Shown here in pieces: positions 1 through 7,511 of a stretch of DNA of 44,734 nucleotides. The DNA is from Terriglobia bacterium (GTDB lineage Bacteria; Acidobacteriota; Terriglobia; Bryobacterales; Bryobacteraceae). Both the position numbers and the translations under genes were made by a program. Location of the stretch: assembly GCA_010084195.1 (NCBI GenBank), contig RGPS01000022.1, positions 1-44,734 on the forward strand, read 5' to 3'. Position 1 is the stretch's first letter. Each line of letters starts with the position of its first letter. The notes beneath the pieces are model-generated. The model was not told the origin of the DNA, did not search any database, and worked only from the letters and a program-made list of their open reading frames with translations.

Positions 1-26
1 CTACTTCCGCTGCCTGAACTTCTTCA

Positions 27-401
27 GTGTGCGACAGGCCACCGGGCTACGCCAGTTCCTCTCCCGTTGGTCCCGCCACCGGGCGCCTAGCTTTTGAGCA
101 GCTCTCGCACGGGGAACCCACTTTTTTCGCCGGGAAACGGACCTTCGCCATGTATTCAAACAATCACCACAACGATGGCCACATCGCGGTGCTGATTCCG
201 GCAGAGCCTGGAGTTCAGGAAGAACTGATAGCCTCCGACCCGGCACTGTACTATCGGCCTCCCTATGTAGGGCCGGCGGGATGGGTTGGAATCGACCTGG
301 ACCGGATTGACGATGAAGAGCTTGGCGTGCATCTGATTGAGGCGCACCGGCTGATCCTGCGAAAACAGGCCCCGAAGAAGAAAATTCGCCGCGAACTGTG
401 A
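27..401 (+). CDS. MmcQ/YjbR-like protein, N-terminus uncertain
   Basis: From about residue 24 the product resembles the MmcQ/YjbR family (small proteins with a CyaY-like DNA-binding fold): SHGEPTFF, then [17 protein letters not shown], then [18 protein letters not shown] and a closing helix. No specific reaction is known for this family. The start is unclear. The only early in-frame start is GTG at 27, and the first ~22 residues do not look like the family. The +2 frame upstream reads LRQFLS, closer to the expected N-terminal helix, so a frameshift near 60-85 or a start left of the window is possible. The 3' end overlaps the earliest possible start of the following sigma-factor gene. Family call fairly sure, N-terminus not. 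Confidence 0.6.
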   Translation: MCDRPPGYASSSPVGPATGRLAFEQLSHGEPTFFAGKRTFAMYSNNHHNDGHIAVLIPAEPGVQEELIASDPALYYRPPYVGPAGWVGIDLDRIDDEELGVHLIEAHRLILRKQAPKKKIRREL

Positions 402-424
402 ATTTCGCCCCCGGGAAGCGAATC

Positions 425-898
425 ATGAGGCGTATGGAGTTCGACGAGCTTCTGGTCTCCCATAAACGCATCCTGTACAAGATCTGCAACCTATACTGCC
501 GGAATGAGGCAGACAGGGAAGACCTGGCTCAGGAGATTATCGTCCAGCTTTGGCAGGCCTATCCTCGCTTCGACGAGAGGTGCCGCTTTTCCACCTGGAT
601 GTATCGGGTGGCGCTGAATGTGGCGATATCGTTTGCCCGAAAAGAGGGTCGCAGGAGTGCGCATCAGGGCGTGTTCGATGAGGCTGTTCTGGACGTGGCA
701 GCTCCCGTGGCGAGCGATCCGATGAGCTTATTGCATACATTCATCGGGAGGCTGGGCGACCTGGACAAAGCCTTGATCCTGCTTTACCTGGATGGCAACA
801 GCTATGCGGAGATGGCCGAGGTCCTCGGGATTTCGGAGACGAATGCGTCGACTCGAATTTCGCGATTGAAGAGCGTGATGAAAAAGGAGATGGCGTGA
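425..898 (+). CDS. ECF-type RNA polymerase sigma factor
   Basis: A small sigma-70 family protein. Region 2 is seen in DREDLAQEIIVQLWQAYPRF and FSTWMYRVALNVAISFARK. Region 4 is the C-terminal helix-turn-helix SYAEMAEVLGISETNASTRISRLK. About 157 residues, normal for an ECF sigma factor. ATG at 425 has GGGAAG about 7 bases upstream; ATG at 434 (MEFDELL) is an equally plausible start; a GTG at 398 would overlap the previous gene. Its stop overlaps the start of the next gene in a TGATG arrangement, so the two are probably translationally coupled and the next product is likely its membrane regulator. The promoters it recognises cannot be told from the sequence. Confidence 0.9.
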   Translation: MRRMEFDELLVSHKRILYKICNLYCRNEADREDLAQEIIVQLWQAYPRFDERCRFSTWMYRVALNVAISFARKEGRRSAHQGVFDEAVLDVAAPVASDPMSLLHTFIGRLGDLDKALILLYLDGNSYAEMAEVLGISETNASTRISRLKSVMKKEMA

Positions 899-1557
899 TG
901 GAACTGGATACGATGCGGGAGAGTTGGGCGGCATATGACCGAAAGCTGGAGGCAAGTATTGCGTTGAACCGGCGGGTGCTGGCGGAGTTGCAGACCCGGC
1001 GGGTTGCCCGACCCCTGTTGCGGCTGCAGATTTTGACGTGGCTGCATGTGGGCGCCTGGGTACTGATGATGGGGGCGCTGGGGAATTTTCTTGCCAGCCA
1101 TTGGGGAGAGTTGCGGTTCGTGGCGCCCTGCGTCTTGTTGCAGCTTTATGCCGTGGCTAATATGGTCGCACTGGGCCAGATGGCGATGACGGCCGCCGGG
1201 CTGGATGAGAACGGCGCTGTGGTGGCGATGCAGTTACGCGTCGAACGGCTGCGGGTGATGCGACCGCGATATCTGCGGTGGTCTGTTGGCTCGGGGGCGG
1301 CACTGGGCATGGCCTGGATGGTTGTCGCGGTCGAGGGTCTGGTTGGCCTGGATCTGTTTTCGGTAGTGAACTGGCGCTGGATGGCTGCGTACACAGCTGG
1401 ATCGGCTTTGGTGGTACCGGTCACTTTGTGGGTCTGCGAGCGCTTCTTTAGCGGGTCCGCATTCGTCAGAATGATGGTAGAGGAGTTGGGAGGCCGGAAT
1501 CTGCGGCAGGCGCAGGCAGCTCTGGCCGAGGTTGAGGAGTTCGCCGGAATAGAGTAA
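898..1557 (+). CDS. membrane protein, probable partner of the ECF sigma factor
   Basis: A protein of about 219 residues with a soluble N-terminus (~40 residues) followed by four hydrophobic segments: WLHVGAWVLMMGALGNFL, FVAPCVLLQLYAVANMVALG, WSVGSGAALGMAWMVVAVEG and WMAAYTAGSALVVPVTLWV. A charged C-terminal helix follows. No zinc-finger anti-sigma motif is seen. The start ATG at 898 overlaps the sigma-factor stop by one base, and GTG at 895 is an alternative. A membrane gene coupled in this way behind an ECF sigma gene is usually its anti-sigma factor or sensor; this is an inference from position. The protein itself is not recognised as a named family. Confidence 0.7.
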   Translation: MELDTMRESWAAYDRKLEASIALNRRVLAELQTRRVARPLLRLQILTWLHVGAWVLMMGALGNFLASHWGELRFVAPCVLLQLYAVANMVALGQMAMTAAGLDENGAVVAMQLRVERLRVMRPRYLRWSVGSGAALGMAWMVVAVEGLVGLDLFSVVNWRWMAAYTAGSALVVPVTLWVCERFFSGSAFVRMMVEELGGRNLRQAQAALAEVEEFAGIE

Positions 1558-1561
1558 GTGT

Positions 1562-2443
1562 GTGAGCAATATCGCGGAAATTCTTGACGTCCTTGTGGAC
1601 GCGGTAACGGTCGGCACACTGGAGGTCCTGGCGGTAAAACTGGACGGGTCGCTGGGGGCCACCATCAAACATGGCAGGGAACTGGTTACCGAGGCGGACA
1701 AGCGATCAGATGCTGCAATTCTGGGCGTATTTGAGCGGAGGTTTCCTGGGCTGGATCCGGAGATTCGGTTTCATCTGGAAGAGTCCGGAAACTCGGGGGG
1801 AATAGCGGGATCGCTGAAAATTGCCGGCGCGGATCCCCTGGACGGAACAAACATCTTCGCCTGCGGGAGCAATGTTTATGCGGTGCAGGCTCACTACGTA
1901 GAGGATGGCGTTCCGCTGGTGGGTGTGGTGTTTCAGCCGGAGGCCTATCTACCCCTGGAGGAAACCGAGAGGTGTGTGGGGCGACTCGTGACAGCGGTTC
2001 GCGGGGGTGGGGCATTTACGCGACGGAGCGAGTTCACGGGTTCAGGCTTCGAGTTCGGCATTGCGCGGAAACTGGGTCCCCGCCCGACACCGGATGGGAA
2101 AGCCTATGTGGCGTGCGTTCCGTTCGGTACCAAGATGGAGGCGGTCGGGAGGGAAGCAGTACGCCGCGTGCAGGAGAGCGGTGTGATCGCGTCCAACACC
2201 GGAGCGGGTGGGGCTGCGGCAAACGTGATGATGGTTCTGTTTGGGGCGCAACACGTGTACGGGAACTTTGGTGCCGGGGACGATCTGGATCTGATTCCGC
2301 CGCAGGTGATTGCGCTCGAAGCCGGGTTCACGGTTTGGAACGAACGGCGCGAAGAACCCCGCTGGCTGGTCAGGAAGCAGCCCTTTATTGTGGCTCCGAA
2401 TGCGGCGGTAGCGGAGCTGTTCCTGGGAGCGGCCGGGTACTGA
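1562..2443 (+). CDS. inositol monophosphatase/3'-phosphatase family protein
   Basis: A metal-dependent phosphatase of the IMPase/FBPase/CysQ superfamily. The metal-binding signatures are present: the EE pair in HLEESG (about residues 70-75), DPLDGT (about 91-96) and the C-terminal GAGDDLDLIPP (about 238-248), which supplies the last Asp. At 293 residues it is slightly longer than typical SuhB or CysQ. The substrate (inositol phosphate, 3'-phosphoadenosine phosphate or a sugar phosphate) cannot be settled from sequence. The start is GTG at 1562, four bases after the preceding stop, so it may be co-transcribed with the sigma-factor pair, though no functional link is evident. Confidence 0.85.
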   Translation: MSNIAEILDVLVDAVTVGTLEVLAVKLDGSLGATIKHGRELVTEADKRSDAAILGVFERRFPGLDPEIRFHLEESGNSGGIAGSLKIAGADPLDGTNIFACGSNVYAVQAHYVEDGVPLVGVVFQPEAYLPLEETERCVGRLVTAVRGGGAFTRRSEFTGSGFEFGIARKLGPRPTPDGKAYVACVPFGTKMEAVGREAVRRVQESGVIASNTGAGGAAANVMMVLFGAQHVYGNFGAGDDLDLIPPQVIALEAGFTVWNERREEPRWLVRKQPFIVAPNAAVAELFLGAAGY

Positions 2444-2540
2444 TGTTGCCATTTGGTCAGGTGACCGTACGCGGTCGGGCCATGAGGCACTTATAACCCG
2501 GACCTTGGCATATTTAGAGGGGCATCAACGTGCAGGGTAA

Positions 2541-2558
2541 GCCTTTCCACAGAAAGGC
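2541..2558 (+). promoter_or_regulatory. hairpin covering the Shine-Dalgarno of the ferritin-like gene
   Basis: GCCTTT and AAAGGC form a 6-bp stem around a six-base loop. The 3' arm contains AAAGG, the only plausible Shine-Dalgarno sequence for the ATG at 2565. Folding would hide the ribosome binding site. Whether it is regulatory is an inference. Confidence 0.35.
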
Positions 2559-2564
2559 AGACAA

Positions 2565-3185
2565 ATGAAAACCAAGAGCGCCAAAGAAAACAAGCTCGAC
2601 GAGAAGCCCATAGAGGCCAAGAAGAACGGCGGGCCACACCGCCCCTTCATTTCCGATGTGGAGGAGTTGCGGAAGCGAGCGCGAAAGCATATGGAGATGG
2701 GGGCCGTCACCCCAGGCTACAAGGCTGATCGGGAGACGGTGATCCGGATCCTGAACGAAGTGCTGGCTAAGGAAATCGTATGCACGCTGCGCTACAAGCG
2801 GCATTACTATATGGCTACCGGGATTCACGCAAACGCAGTAGCCGCAGAGTTTCTGGAACACGCACAGGAAGAGCAGGCCCATGCCGATATCGCAGCGGAG
2901 CGGATTACCCAGTTGGGCGGCGAACCGAACTTCGACCCGAAAGGTCTGGCGACGCGCAGCCATTCTGAGTACGTGGAAGGCAAGTCCCTGCTGGATATGG
3001 TTCGCGAGGATTGGATTGCGGAACGAATTGCCGTACAGAGCTAAAACGACATCATCCGGTATCTTGGTGATGACGACCCGACGACGCGGATCGCCATGGA
3101 GCATATTCTGGGCAAAGAAGAACAACATTCCGACGATATGAAGAATCTTCTGGAGAATCTGAGCAAGAGTGGACGCGACCTCTAA
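2565..3185 (+). pseudogene. ferritin-like (bacterioferritin-type) protein with in-frame TAA
   Basis: The frame encodes a ferritin-like four-helix protein. The first helix pair is EIVCTLRYKRHYYMATG followed by FLEHAQEEQAHADIAAERI, with the E-x-x-H iron-ligand pattern; later IAERIAVQS. The frame then meets TAA at 3042-3044 and continues without further stops through NDIIRYLGDDDPTTR and EHILGKEEQHSDDM to a final TAA at 3183-3185. Homologues usually have Tyr at the interrupted position (AVxSY), so TAC/TAT to TAA is the simplest explanation. The 159-residue truncated product would lack the last helix and its second E-x-x-H iron-ligand set. The gene sits directly upstream of a heavy-metal P-type ATPase and overlaps its start. 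Family call good; whether it is dead, truncated or a sequence error is open. Confidence 0.8.
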
Positions 3186-5058
3186 TACGCGCTGGTATTC
3201 GGCGACGGGACTTTGGCGGCACAAAACCGCAGTGATTGCTGCGTTTTCGCTGACCGGCATTGTGGCGCATCTGGTTATGCGTTACGGCTTCGGCAATTCT
3301 GAAGAGGCCGCGCGGATGCCTCTGTTCGCAACGCTGGCGATGGGCGTCCTGCCTGTGTACGATCTGCTTCGAAAACTGCTGCGGCGGGAGTTCGGATCCG
3401 ATCTGCTGGGTGGAATTTCAATCATCACGTCGGTGGTACTGGGCGAGTACCTGGCCGGATCGATTATTGTGCTGATGCTCTCCGGCGGTGAGGCGCTGGA
3501 GAGCTATGCCCTGGGAAGTGCGTCGTCTGTGCTGGCTGCGCTGGCGAAGCGCATGCCTTCGGTGGCACATCGAAAGTCGGGAAGCAAAACTGAGGATGTC
3601 GCGCTAGACCAGGTGGCAGTGGGGGACATGCTGGTGATCTATCCGCATGATGTGTGCCCGGTGGATGGCGTGGTGGTGGATGGGCGCGGGTCGATGGACG
3701 AATCGTACCTGACGGGCGAGCCGTTCCAGATGACGAAGACGCGGGGCTCGACGGTGATTTCGGGCGCGGTGAATGGCGAGGCCGTGCTGACTATTCAGGC
3801 CACGCAGAAGGCTGCGGATTCCAGATACGCCAAGATCATGGGCGTGATGCGCGATTCGGAAGCTTCGCGCCCACAGCTGCGCCGTCTGGGGGACAGGCTG
3901 GGGGCGATTTATACTCCGGTGGCGCTGGCAGTGGCAGTGGGGGCTTGGGCGTGGAGTGGGGATCCGGCCCGGTTTCTGGCGGTACTGGTGATCGCGACAC
4001 CTTGTCCGCTGCTACTGGCGATTCCGATTGCGATTGTGGGGTCGATTTCGTTGTGCGCGAAGAGAGCGATTATCGTGAAGAGCCCTGTGGTTCTGGAGTG
4101 CATCGCCGAATGCCGCGTGGCCATTTTCGATAAGACCGGGACCCTGACTTACGGGACGCCGAAGCTGACGGAGACGCTGGTGGCGGAGGGGTTCGAGGCA
4201 AAAGAGTTGCTGACCCTGCTCGCAGGGCTGGAGCGGTATTCGAAACACCCTCTGGCGCGCGCGGTTTTGGATGCGGCTAAGGATGCGGGCGTGGCGGTTC
4301 CGGAGGCCGATGAAGTGAGCGAGGCTCCGGGACTGGGACTACAGGGGTTGATTGGCGGGCGGAAGATACAGATCACGAGCCGGAAACAGTTGGCTTTGCA
4401 GAACTCGCCGGGCACGGAGAAGCTGGGACCTTCGACAGGTGGCCTGGAGTGCGTGGCGGTGGTGGATGGCCGCTATGCCGGGGTGCTTCGATTCCGGGAT
4501 GCGCCGCGTGCGGACAGCCGGACTTTTGTGACGCATCTGGGGCCGAAGCATCAGTTTTCAAGGGTGATGATCGTTTCGGGGGACAGGGAGTCTGAAGTCC
4601 GCTACCTGGCCGGGGAGGTGGGGATTACTGAGGTCCACGCACAGAAGAGTCCCGAGGAGAAACTGGAGATCGTGCGGGCGGAGACGGCGAAGGCCCCGAC
4701 TTTGTACGTGGGGGATGGGATCAACGACGCGCCGGCGATGATGGCGGCGACGGTGGGGATGGCGATTGGGCAGAACAGCGACGTGACGGCTGAGGCGGCG
4801 GGCGTGGTCGTGATGGATAACTCACTGGAGAAGATCGACGAGTTTATGCACATCAGCCGACGGATGCGGGTGATTGCGCTGCAGAGTGCGGTGGGTGGAA
4901 TGGCGCTGAGTCTGGTGGGGATGGGCTTGGCGTTTTTTGGGTTACTGACGCCGGTGAGCGGGGCGATTGCGCAGGAGGTAATTGACGTAATGGCAGTGCT
5001 GAATGCGCTGCGCGCGGTTCGGATACGTCCGCGTCGGGTGCGTTTTCAATGCCGCTGA
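3169..5058 (+). CDS. heavy-metal translocating P-type ATPase with TPC motif
   Basis: A P1B-type cation ATPase of 629 residues that exports a transition metal across the inner membrane at the cost of ATP. Visible motifs are the actuator LTGE (about 181-184), the membrane motif VIATPCPLLLA (about 274-284), the phosphorylation site DKTGTLT (Asp near 321), the SKHPLARAV nucleotide-binding HP motif and GDGINDAPAM (about 515). There is no N-terminal HMA or CxxC metal-binding domain and no C-terminal haemerythrin domain. The TPC metal-site motif differs from the CPC of copper pumps; some TPC-type pumps have been linked to nickel or iron. GTG at 3169 lies inside the 3' end of the ferritin-like gene, so the two were probably one operon, which would fit iron handling. 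Metal specificity is inferred. Confidence 0.9.
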   Translation: MDATSNTRWYSATGLWRHKTAVIAAFSLTGIVAHLVMRYGFGNSEEAARMPLFATLAMGVLPVYDLLRKLLRREFGSDLLGGISIITSVVLGEYLAGSIIVLMLSGGEALESYALGSASSVLAALAKRMPSVAHRKSGSKTEDVALDQVAVGDMLVIYPHDVCPVDGVVVDGRGSMDESYLTGEPFQMTKTRGSTVISGAVNGEAVLTIQATQKAADSRYAKIMGVMRDSEASRPQLRRLGDRLGAIYTPVALAVAVGAWAWSGDPARFLAVLVIATPCPLLLAIPIAIVGSISLCAKRAIIVKSPVVLECIAECRVAIFDKTGTLTYGTPKLTETLVAEGFEAKELLTLLAGLERYSKHPLARAVLDAAKDAGVAVPEADEVSEAPGLGLQGLIGGRKIQITSRKQLALQNSPGTEKLGPSTGGLECVAVVDGRYAGVLRFRDAPRADSRTFVTHLGPKHQFSRVMIVSGDRESEVRYLAGEVGITEVHAQKSPEEKLEIVRAETAKAPTLYVGDGINDAPAMMAATVGMAIGQNSDVTAEAAGVVVMDNSLEKIDEFMHISRRMRVIALQSAVGGMALSLVGMGLAFFGLLTPVSGAIAQEVIDVMAVLNALRAVRIRPRRVRFQCR

Positions 5059-5203
5059 TGATCCCGGCTTCGAAGTACTGCCCTTCTTCGACCAGTTCGG
5101 CGACGCTTTCGGAGGTGGCTTCGGGAATATCAGACAGGCCTTGCGTGTCGCCGGATTGCCCGGCAGATCCGGGGCCGGGGCGAGTGGTTTCTTCGGGTTT
5201 CAT
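4990..5203 (-). CDS. possible small acidic protein, antisense to the ATPase 3' end
   Basis: A minus-strand frame starting with ATG at 5203 reads GDTQGLSDIPEATSESVAEL, then VEEGQYFEAGIISGIENAPD. This acidic, helical style looks like genuine small acidobacterial proteins rather than a shadow frame. The first ~48 codons lie outside the ATPase gene; the rest overlaps its 3' end and turns proline/serine-rich (shadow-like), with the stop only at 4853. The true C-terminus is probably lost or frameshifted near 4990-5060. No Shine-Dalgarno is obvious and no function is known. It may be a degraded gene. Confidence 0.35.
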
Positions 5204-5240
5204 ACGGGGTAGGGGTGCACGTGGAGTGCCAGGGTGAAAC

Positions 5241-5262
5241 GTAGTCTATTTGCGACTACAAT
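5241..5262 (+). promoter_or_regulatory. promoter with overlapping inverted repeat, toxin-antitoxin operon
   Basis: TACAAT at 5257-5262 is a good -10 box, with a weak GTGAAA -35 at 5234-5239. GTAGTC (5241-5246) and GACTAC (5254-5259) form an inverted repeat that overlaps the -10, the expected place for an autoregulatory RelB-type operator. The antitoxin ATG is only 6 bases after the -10, so the transcript may be leaderless or nearly so. Confidence 0.5.
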
Positions 5263-5268
5263 AGGGCT

Positions 5269-5565
5269 ATGAGACACGCGCTCCGTGAGACTCCTGCAGG
5301 CAAGACGACCGACACTTACGTTCGTGCGCGAATTGACAGCGCTACCAAAGAACTGGCTACAGATGCACTGGCTGCCATGGGATTATCTGTGTCAGATGCA
5401 ATTCGCCTTTTGATGGTCCGCGTGGTGGATGAGCAGCGATTGCCGTTTGAGATTAAGACTCCCAACGCGACCACGAGGGCGGCCATTGCAGAGTTGGAAG
5501 CGGGCAGGGGAAAGCGCTTCGCGACCATTGAAGCCCTAATGGCAGACCTGAATGCGGACGATTGA
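5269..5565 (+). CDS. RelB/DinJ-family antitoxin
   Basis: A 98-residue antitoxin. The N-terminal part DTYVRARIDSATKELATDAL, followed by AAMGLSVSDAIRLLMVRV, is the ribbon-helix-helix DNA-binding fold of RelB/DinJ proteins. The C-terminal stretch TRAAIAELEAGRGKRF, then ATIEALMADLN, is the usual toxin-wrapping tail. It overlaps the downstream toxin gene by 14 bases, as is common in type II modules. It should neutralise the toxin and repress the operon from the inverted repeat just upstream. The ATG at 5269 is preceded by a short GGG rather than a full Shine-Dalgarno. Confidence 0.9.
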   Translation: MRHALRETPAGKTTDTYVRARIDSATKELATDALAAMGLSVSDAIRLLMVRVVDEQRLPFEIKTPNATTRAAIAELEAGRGKRFATIEALMADLNADD

Positions 5566-5836
5566 CCAGTCATCGGCCTTTAAACGCGACTGGAAGCGGG
5601 AGAAGGCGAATCCGCGACATCGGCGGGATCTGGATGAGCTGGTAACCGCAGTGCTGAAGTTACTCGTAGCGGACGAGTCTCTGCCGATCCGAAACCGCGA
5701 CCACACCCTCAGCGGAGACTGGACCGGATGCCGAGAATGTCATATTAAACCCGACTTGTTGTTGATCTATTCGCTGCCAGATAAGACGACCTTGCGTCTG
5801 GCCCGACTGGGGTCTCACAGTGAGTTGTTTGGGTAG
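5552..5836 (+). CDS. YafQ-family mRNA interferase toxin
   Basis: A 94-residue toxin of the RelE/YafQ superfamily. Family landmarks are SSAFKRDWKRE at the N-terminus, RNRDHTLSGDWTGCRECHIK in the middle, DLLLIYSLPD, and a C-terminal LRLARLGSHSELFG carrying the catalytic His of YafQ toxins. These enzymes cleave mRNA at the ribosome. The gene starts inside the antitoxin gene, so expression is translationally coupled. Both genes look intact. The pair stands alone with no mobile-element context. Confidence 0.9.
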   Translation: MRTIDQSSAFKRDWKREKANPRHRRDLDELVTAVLKLLVADESLPIRNRDHTLSGDWTGCRECHIKPDLLLIYSLPDKTTLRLARLGSHSELFG

Positions 5837-5870
5837 TTGCCCGCGAAGATCTGGCAAAAGGTAGTTGTCT

Positions 5871-6317
5871 TTACTTGCCAGTTCGCCCGGCACGTTTGGC
5901 CGCCAGGCTGTCGAGAGCCGGAATATCGGGTCCGGCTCGCGGCAGTAACCCGGGACGACTGCATTGGCTAGCCACCCATTCCTTGATGATTGGAGTCCGC
6001 CAGTTGCGGAGGTTGGCGTATACAATCAGCGACTGGCCAACCTTCGGTGCACCGGTGGTGAAACCAATACAGTCAGAGCCTCCAGCCAGCCCCATAACTT
6101 CGATAGTTCCTCCAGGCCCGCCCTTGTACACCTTCGCAACCTGAAACACAACGCGGCGATCAAAGGCCCCGACGCGGTCAGATTCAGAAATTACGCGGCC
6201 GCGGAAAACGAGTTCGGCCGCGTCGAATGACTGTTCGACGGTCGTACGGTCTCAACTACAGGCGGGCAAGAAGCCCGGGAATGCAATGAGGGCGACAATG
6301 GCCAGCAAACTCTTCAT
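5871..6317 (-). pseudogene. secreted TIMP-like Cys-containing protein with in-frame TGA
   Basis: From ATG at 6317 the frame encodes a signal peptide (MKSLLAIVALIAFPGFLPA) followed by Cys20-Ser21 and then TGA at 6254-6252. It continues without further stops as DRTTVEQSFDAAELVFRGRV, then VYKGGPGGTIEV, a GSDC motif and SQCSRPGLLPRAG to a stop at 5871. The layout matches bacterial proteins with a tissue-inhibitor-of-metalloproteinase-like (OB-fold) domain, whose mature N-terminus is CxC. The TGA sits exactly where the second Cys is expected. Either this is a nonsense mutation (TGC to TGA), a sequence error, or a selenocysteine codon; a 7-bp hairpin follows 11 bases after it. If only the part after the stop is translated, a GTG/ATG-started 92-residue product without signal peptide would result. 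Start is 10 bases downstream of the dioxygenase gene. Confidence 0.7.
6221..6240 (-). promoter_or_regulatory. stem-loop just downstream of the in-frame TGA
   Basis: On the minus strand CGTCGAA and TTCGACG form a perfect 7-bp stem with loop CAGTCA, beginning 11 bases after the TGA. The distance resembles that of bacterial SECIS elements. The conserved loop guanine is at the third rather than the first or second loop position, so the match is imperfect. It may be chance. Confidence 0.25.
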
Positions 6318-6327
6318 TGATCCACAA

Positions 6328-7506
6328 TCAGGACTTTGCGGCGGCTTCGGCCCTCAGTCGCCGGGCTTCGGCGTGGACGACGACCAGTGACATCAGCGTC
6401 CCCAGAGGGTGCGCACCCACTTCAACCAGAGGGTGCGATTTCAGGGAACGGAGCATGTCGATGTTTTCGTCCTTAATCGTCTCGATGGCTGCGGCTTCGG
6501 TTGCGTCCAAATTGTATTCTGCGGCGACTCCCGGCGTATCCACATAGAGTCGGCGACGCAGCGCCTGCATGTGGCGGAGGTCGTAGAGGAGTTTGTTCAG
6601 GTTGTACGACTTCGGCTCGGGGTGCTTGTAGAACTCGTAGCCGGTATTGGTGAATGTGTATTCCGGTCGAACGGCGGGTTCTGGCTCAAGCCCGGCTTCC
6701 TCGCGTTTGTTCGGGATAAAGCGCATCACGGCATGCCCGTGGTGCCAGGTTGGCTGGTAGGTGAGGAGTTCCCCCCGTTGATTGCCGATGGCGCCAAACA
6801 ACACCATCCACGGCAGCATTTCGGTGTTGCCCACTTCGTCCAGTTGCGCGTTCGTCAGGCTGAGCAGAGCCTCGTGATTCCCTCGCTCCATTTGCTCAAT
6901 CGCCCAGTAGTCGAAATCGAAGGCTGGCTGCGGATACTTCCACGTACCGGGGTAGTGCGACATCCCTCCGCTGGCAATGATCGCCACACGCTCGTTCTCA
7001 GGGCGTCCCGCAATGATGGCGGCTATCGCTTTGCCTAGAGCCTCGCAACGGCGGGCGGATGGCAATGGCGGCAGGTAGGCGTTGATGAAGATCGGGATGA
7101 CAGGGATGCTCCGACCTTCAATCACCCATTCATAAACCGCAGCGAAGGAGTGTCCGAGAACGGCGTCCTGCGAGTAGGCCATATCGAAGCCGGCGTCGAC
7201 CAATTTATGCAGCAGGTCTTCGGCGAGGGGCAGGTGGATGGGCAGGTTGTAATCCCGCCCCGCGAAGGAAGCTTTGGAGGTTTCGCCGGCGACTACAGCG
7301 AACGTGGGAACGGAAGACAGGAAGAATGTTTCGAGATGGTCGCTGCCGAGGACTATGGCGACATCGGGTCTGGTCTCATCCAGTGATCTTCCAAGCTCGC
7401 GCATCGCGGCGATGTCGGCGTCGAGTTGCTCCGGAATTTCAGATGGCGGACGCGTGAACAACTGGGGCGCGTGCACGGTTGCCATGGCGGCGACGATTTT
7501 TCCCAT
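6328..7506 (-). CDS. LigB-LigA fusion extradiol dioxygenase (gallate/protocatechuate type)
   Basis: A fused class III extradiol ring-cleavage dioxygenase of 392 residues. Residues 1 to about 265 form the LigB-type catalytic domain, with iron-ligand candidates His12 (ATVHAPQL) and the His of GSDHLETFF, and the later GGMSHYPG motif. Residues about 290-370 match the small LigA subunit (YNLNKLLYDLRHMQ, DATEAAAIETI, LVEVGAHPLGTLMSLV). The fused architecture occurs in gallate dioxygenases. It would open gallate or protocatechuate at the 4,5 bond. It is the last of four enzymes in a minus-strand operon, 5 bases after the aldolase. No LigC-type dehydrogenase is present, so gallate (which needs none) is the favoured substrate. 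ATG at 7506 is preceded by AGAGG. Confidence 0.88.
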   Translation of the reverse strand: MGKIVAAMATVHAPQLFTRPPSEIPEQLDADIAAMRELGRSLDETRPDVAIVLGSDHLETFFLSSVPTFAVVAGETSKASFAGRDYNLPIHLPLAEDLLHKLVDAGFDMAYSQDAVLGHSFAAVYEWVIEGRSIPVIPIFINAYLPPLPSARRCEALGKAIAAIIAGRPENERVAIIASGGMSHYPGTWKYPQPAFDFDYWAIEQMERGNHEALLSLTNAQLDEVGNTEMLPWMVLFGAIGNQRGELLTYQPTWHHGHAVMRFIPNKREEAGLEPEPAVRPEYTFTNTGYEFYKHPEPKSYNLNKLLYDLRHMQALRRRLYVDTPGVAAEYNLDATEAAAIETIKDENIDMLRSLKSHPLVEVGAHPLGTLMSLVVVHAEARRLRAEAAAKS

Positions 7507-7511
7507 ACTTA

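Noticed and set aside
1..489. 162-codon minus-strand frame at the left edge
   Set aside because: Arg/Ser-rich shadow of the MmcQ-like and sigma-factor genes.
6150..6317. Signal-peptide stretch considered as a separate tiny gene
   Set aside because: It is in the same frame as the following secreted domain and fits the family N-terminus, so one gene with an internal TGA is simpler.
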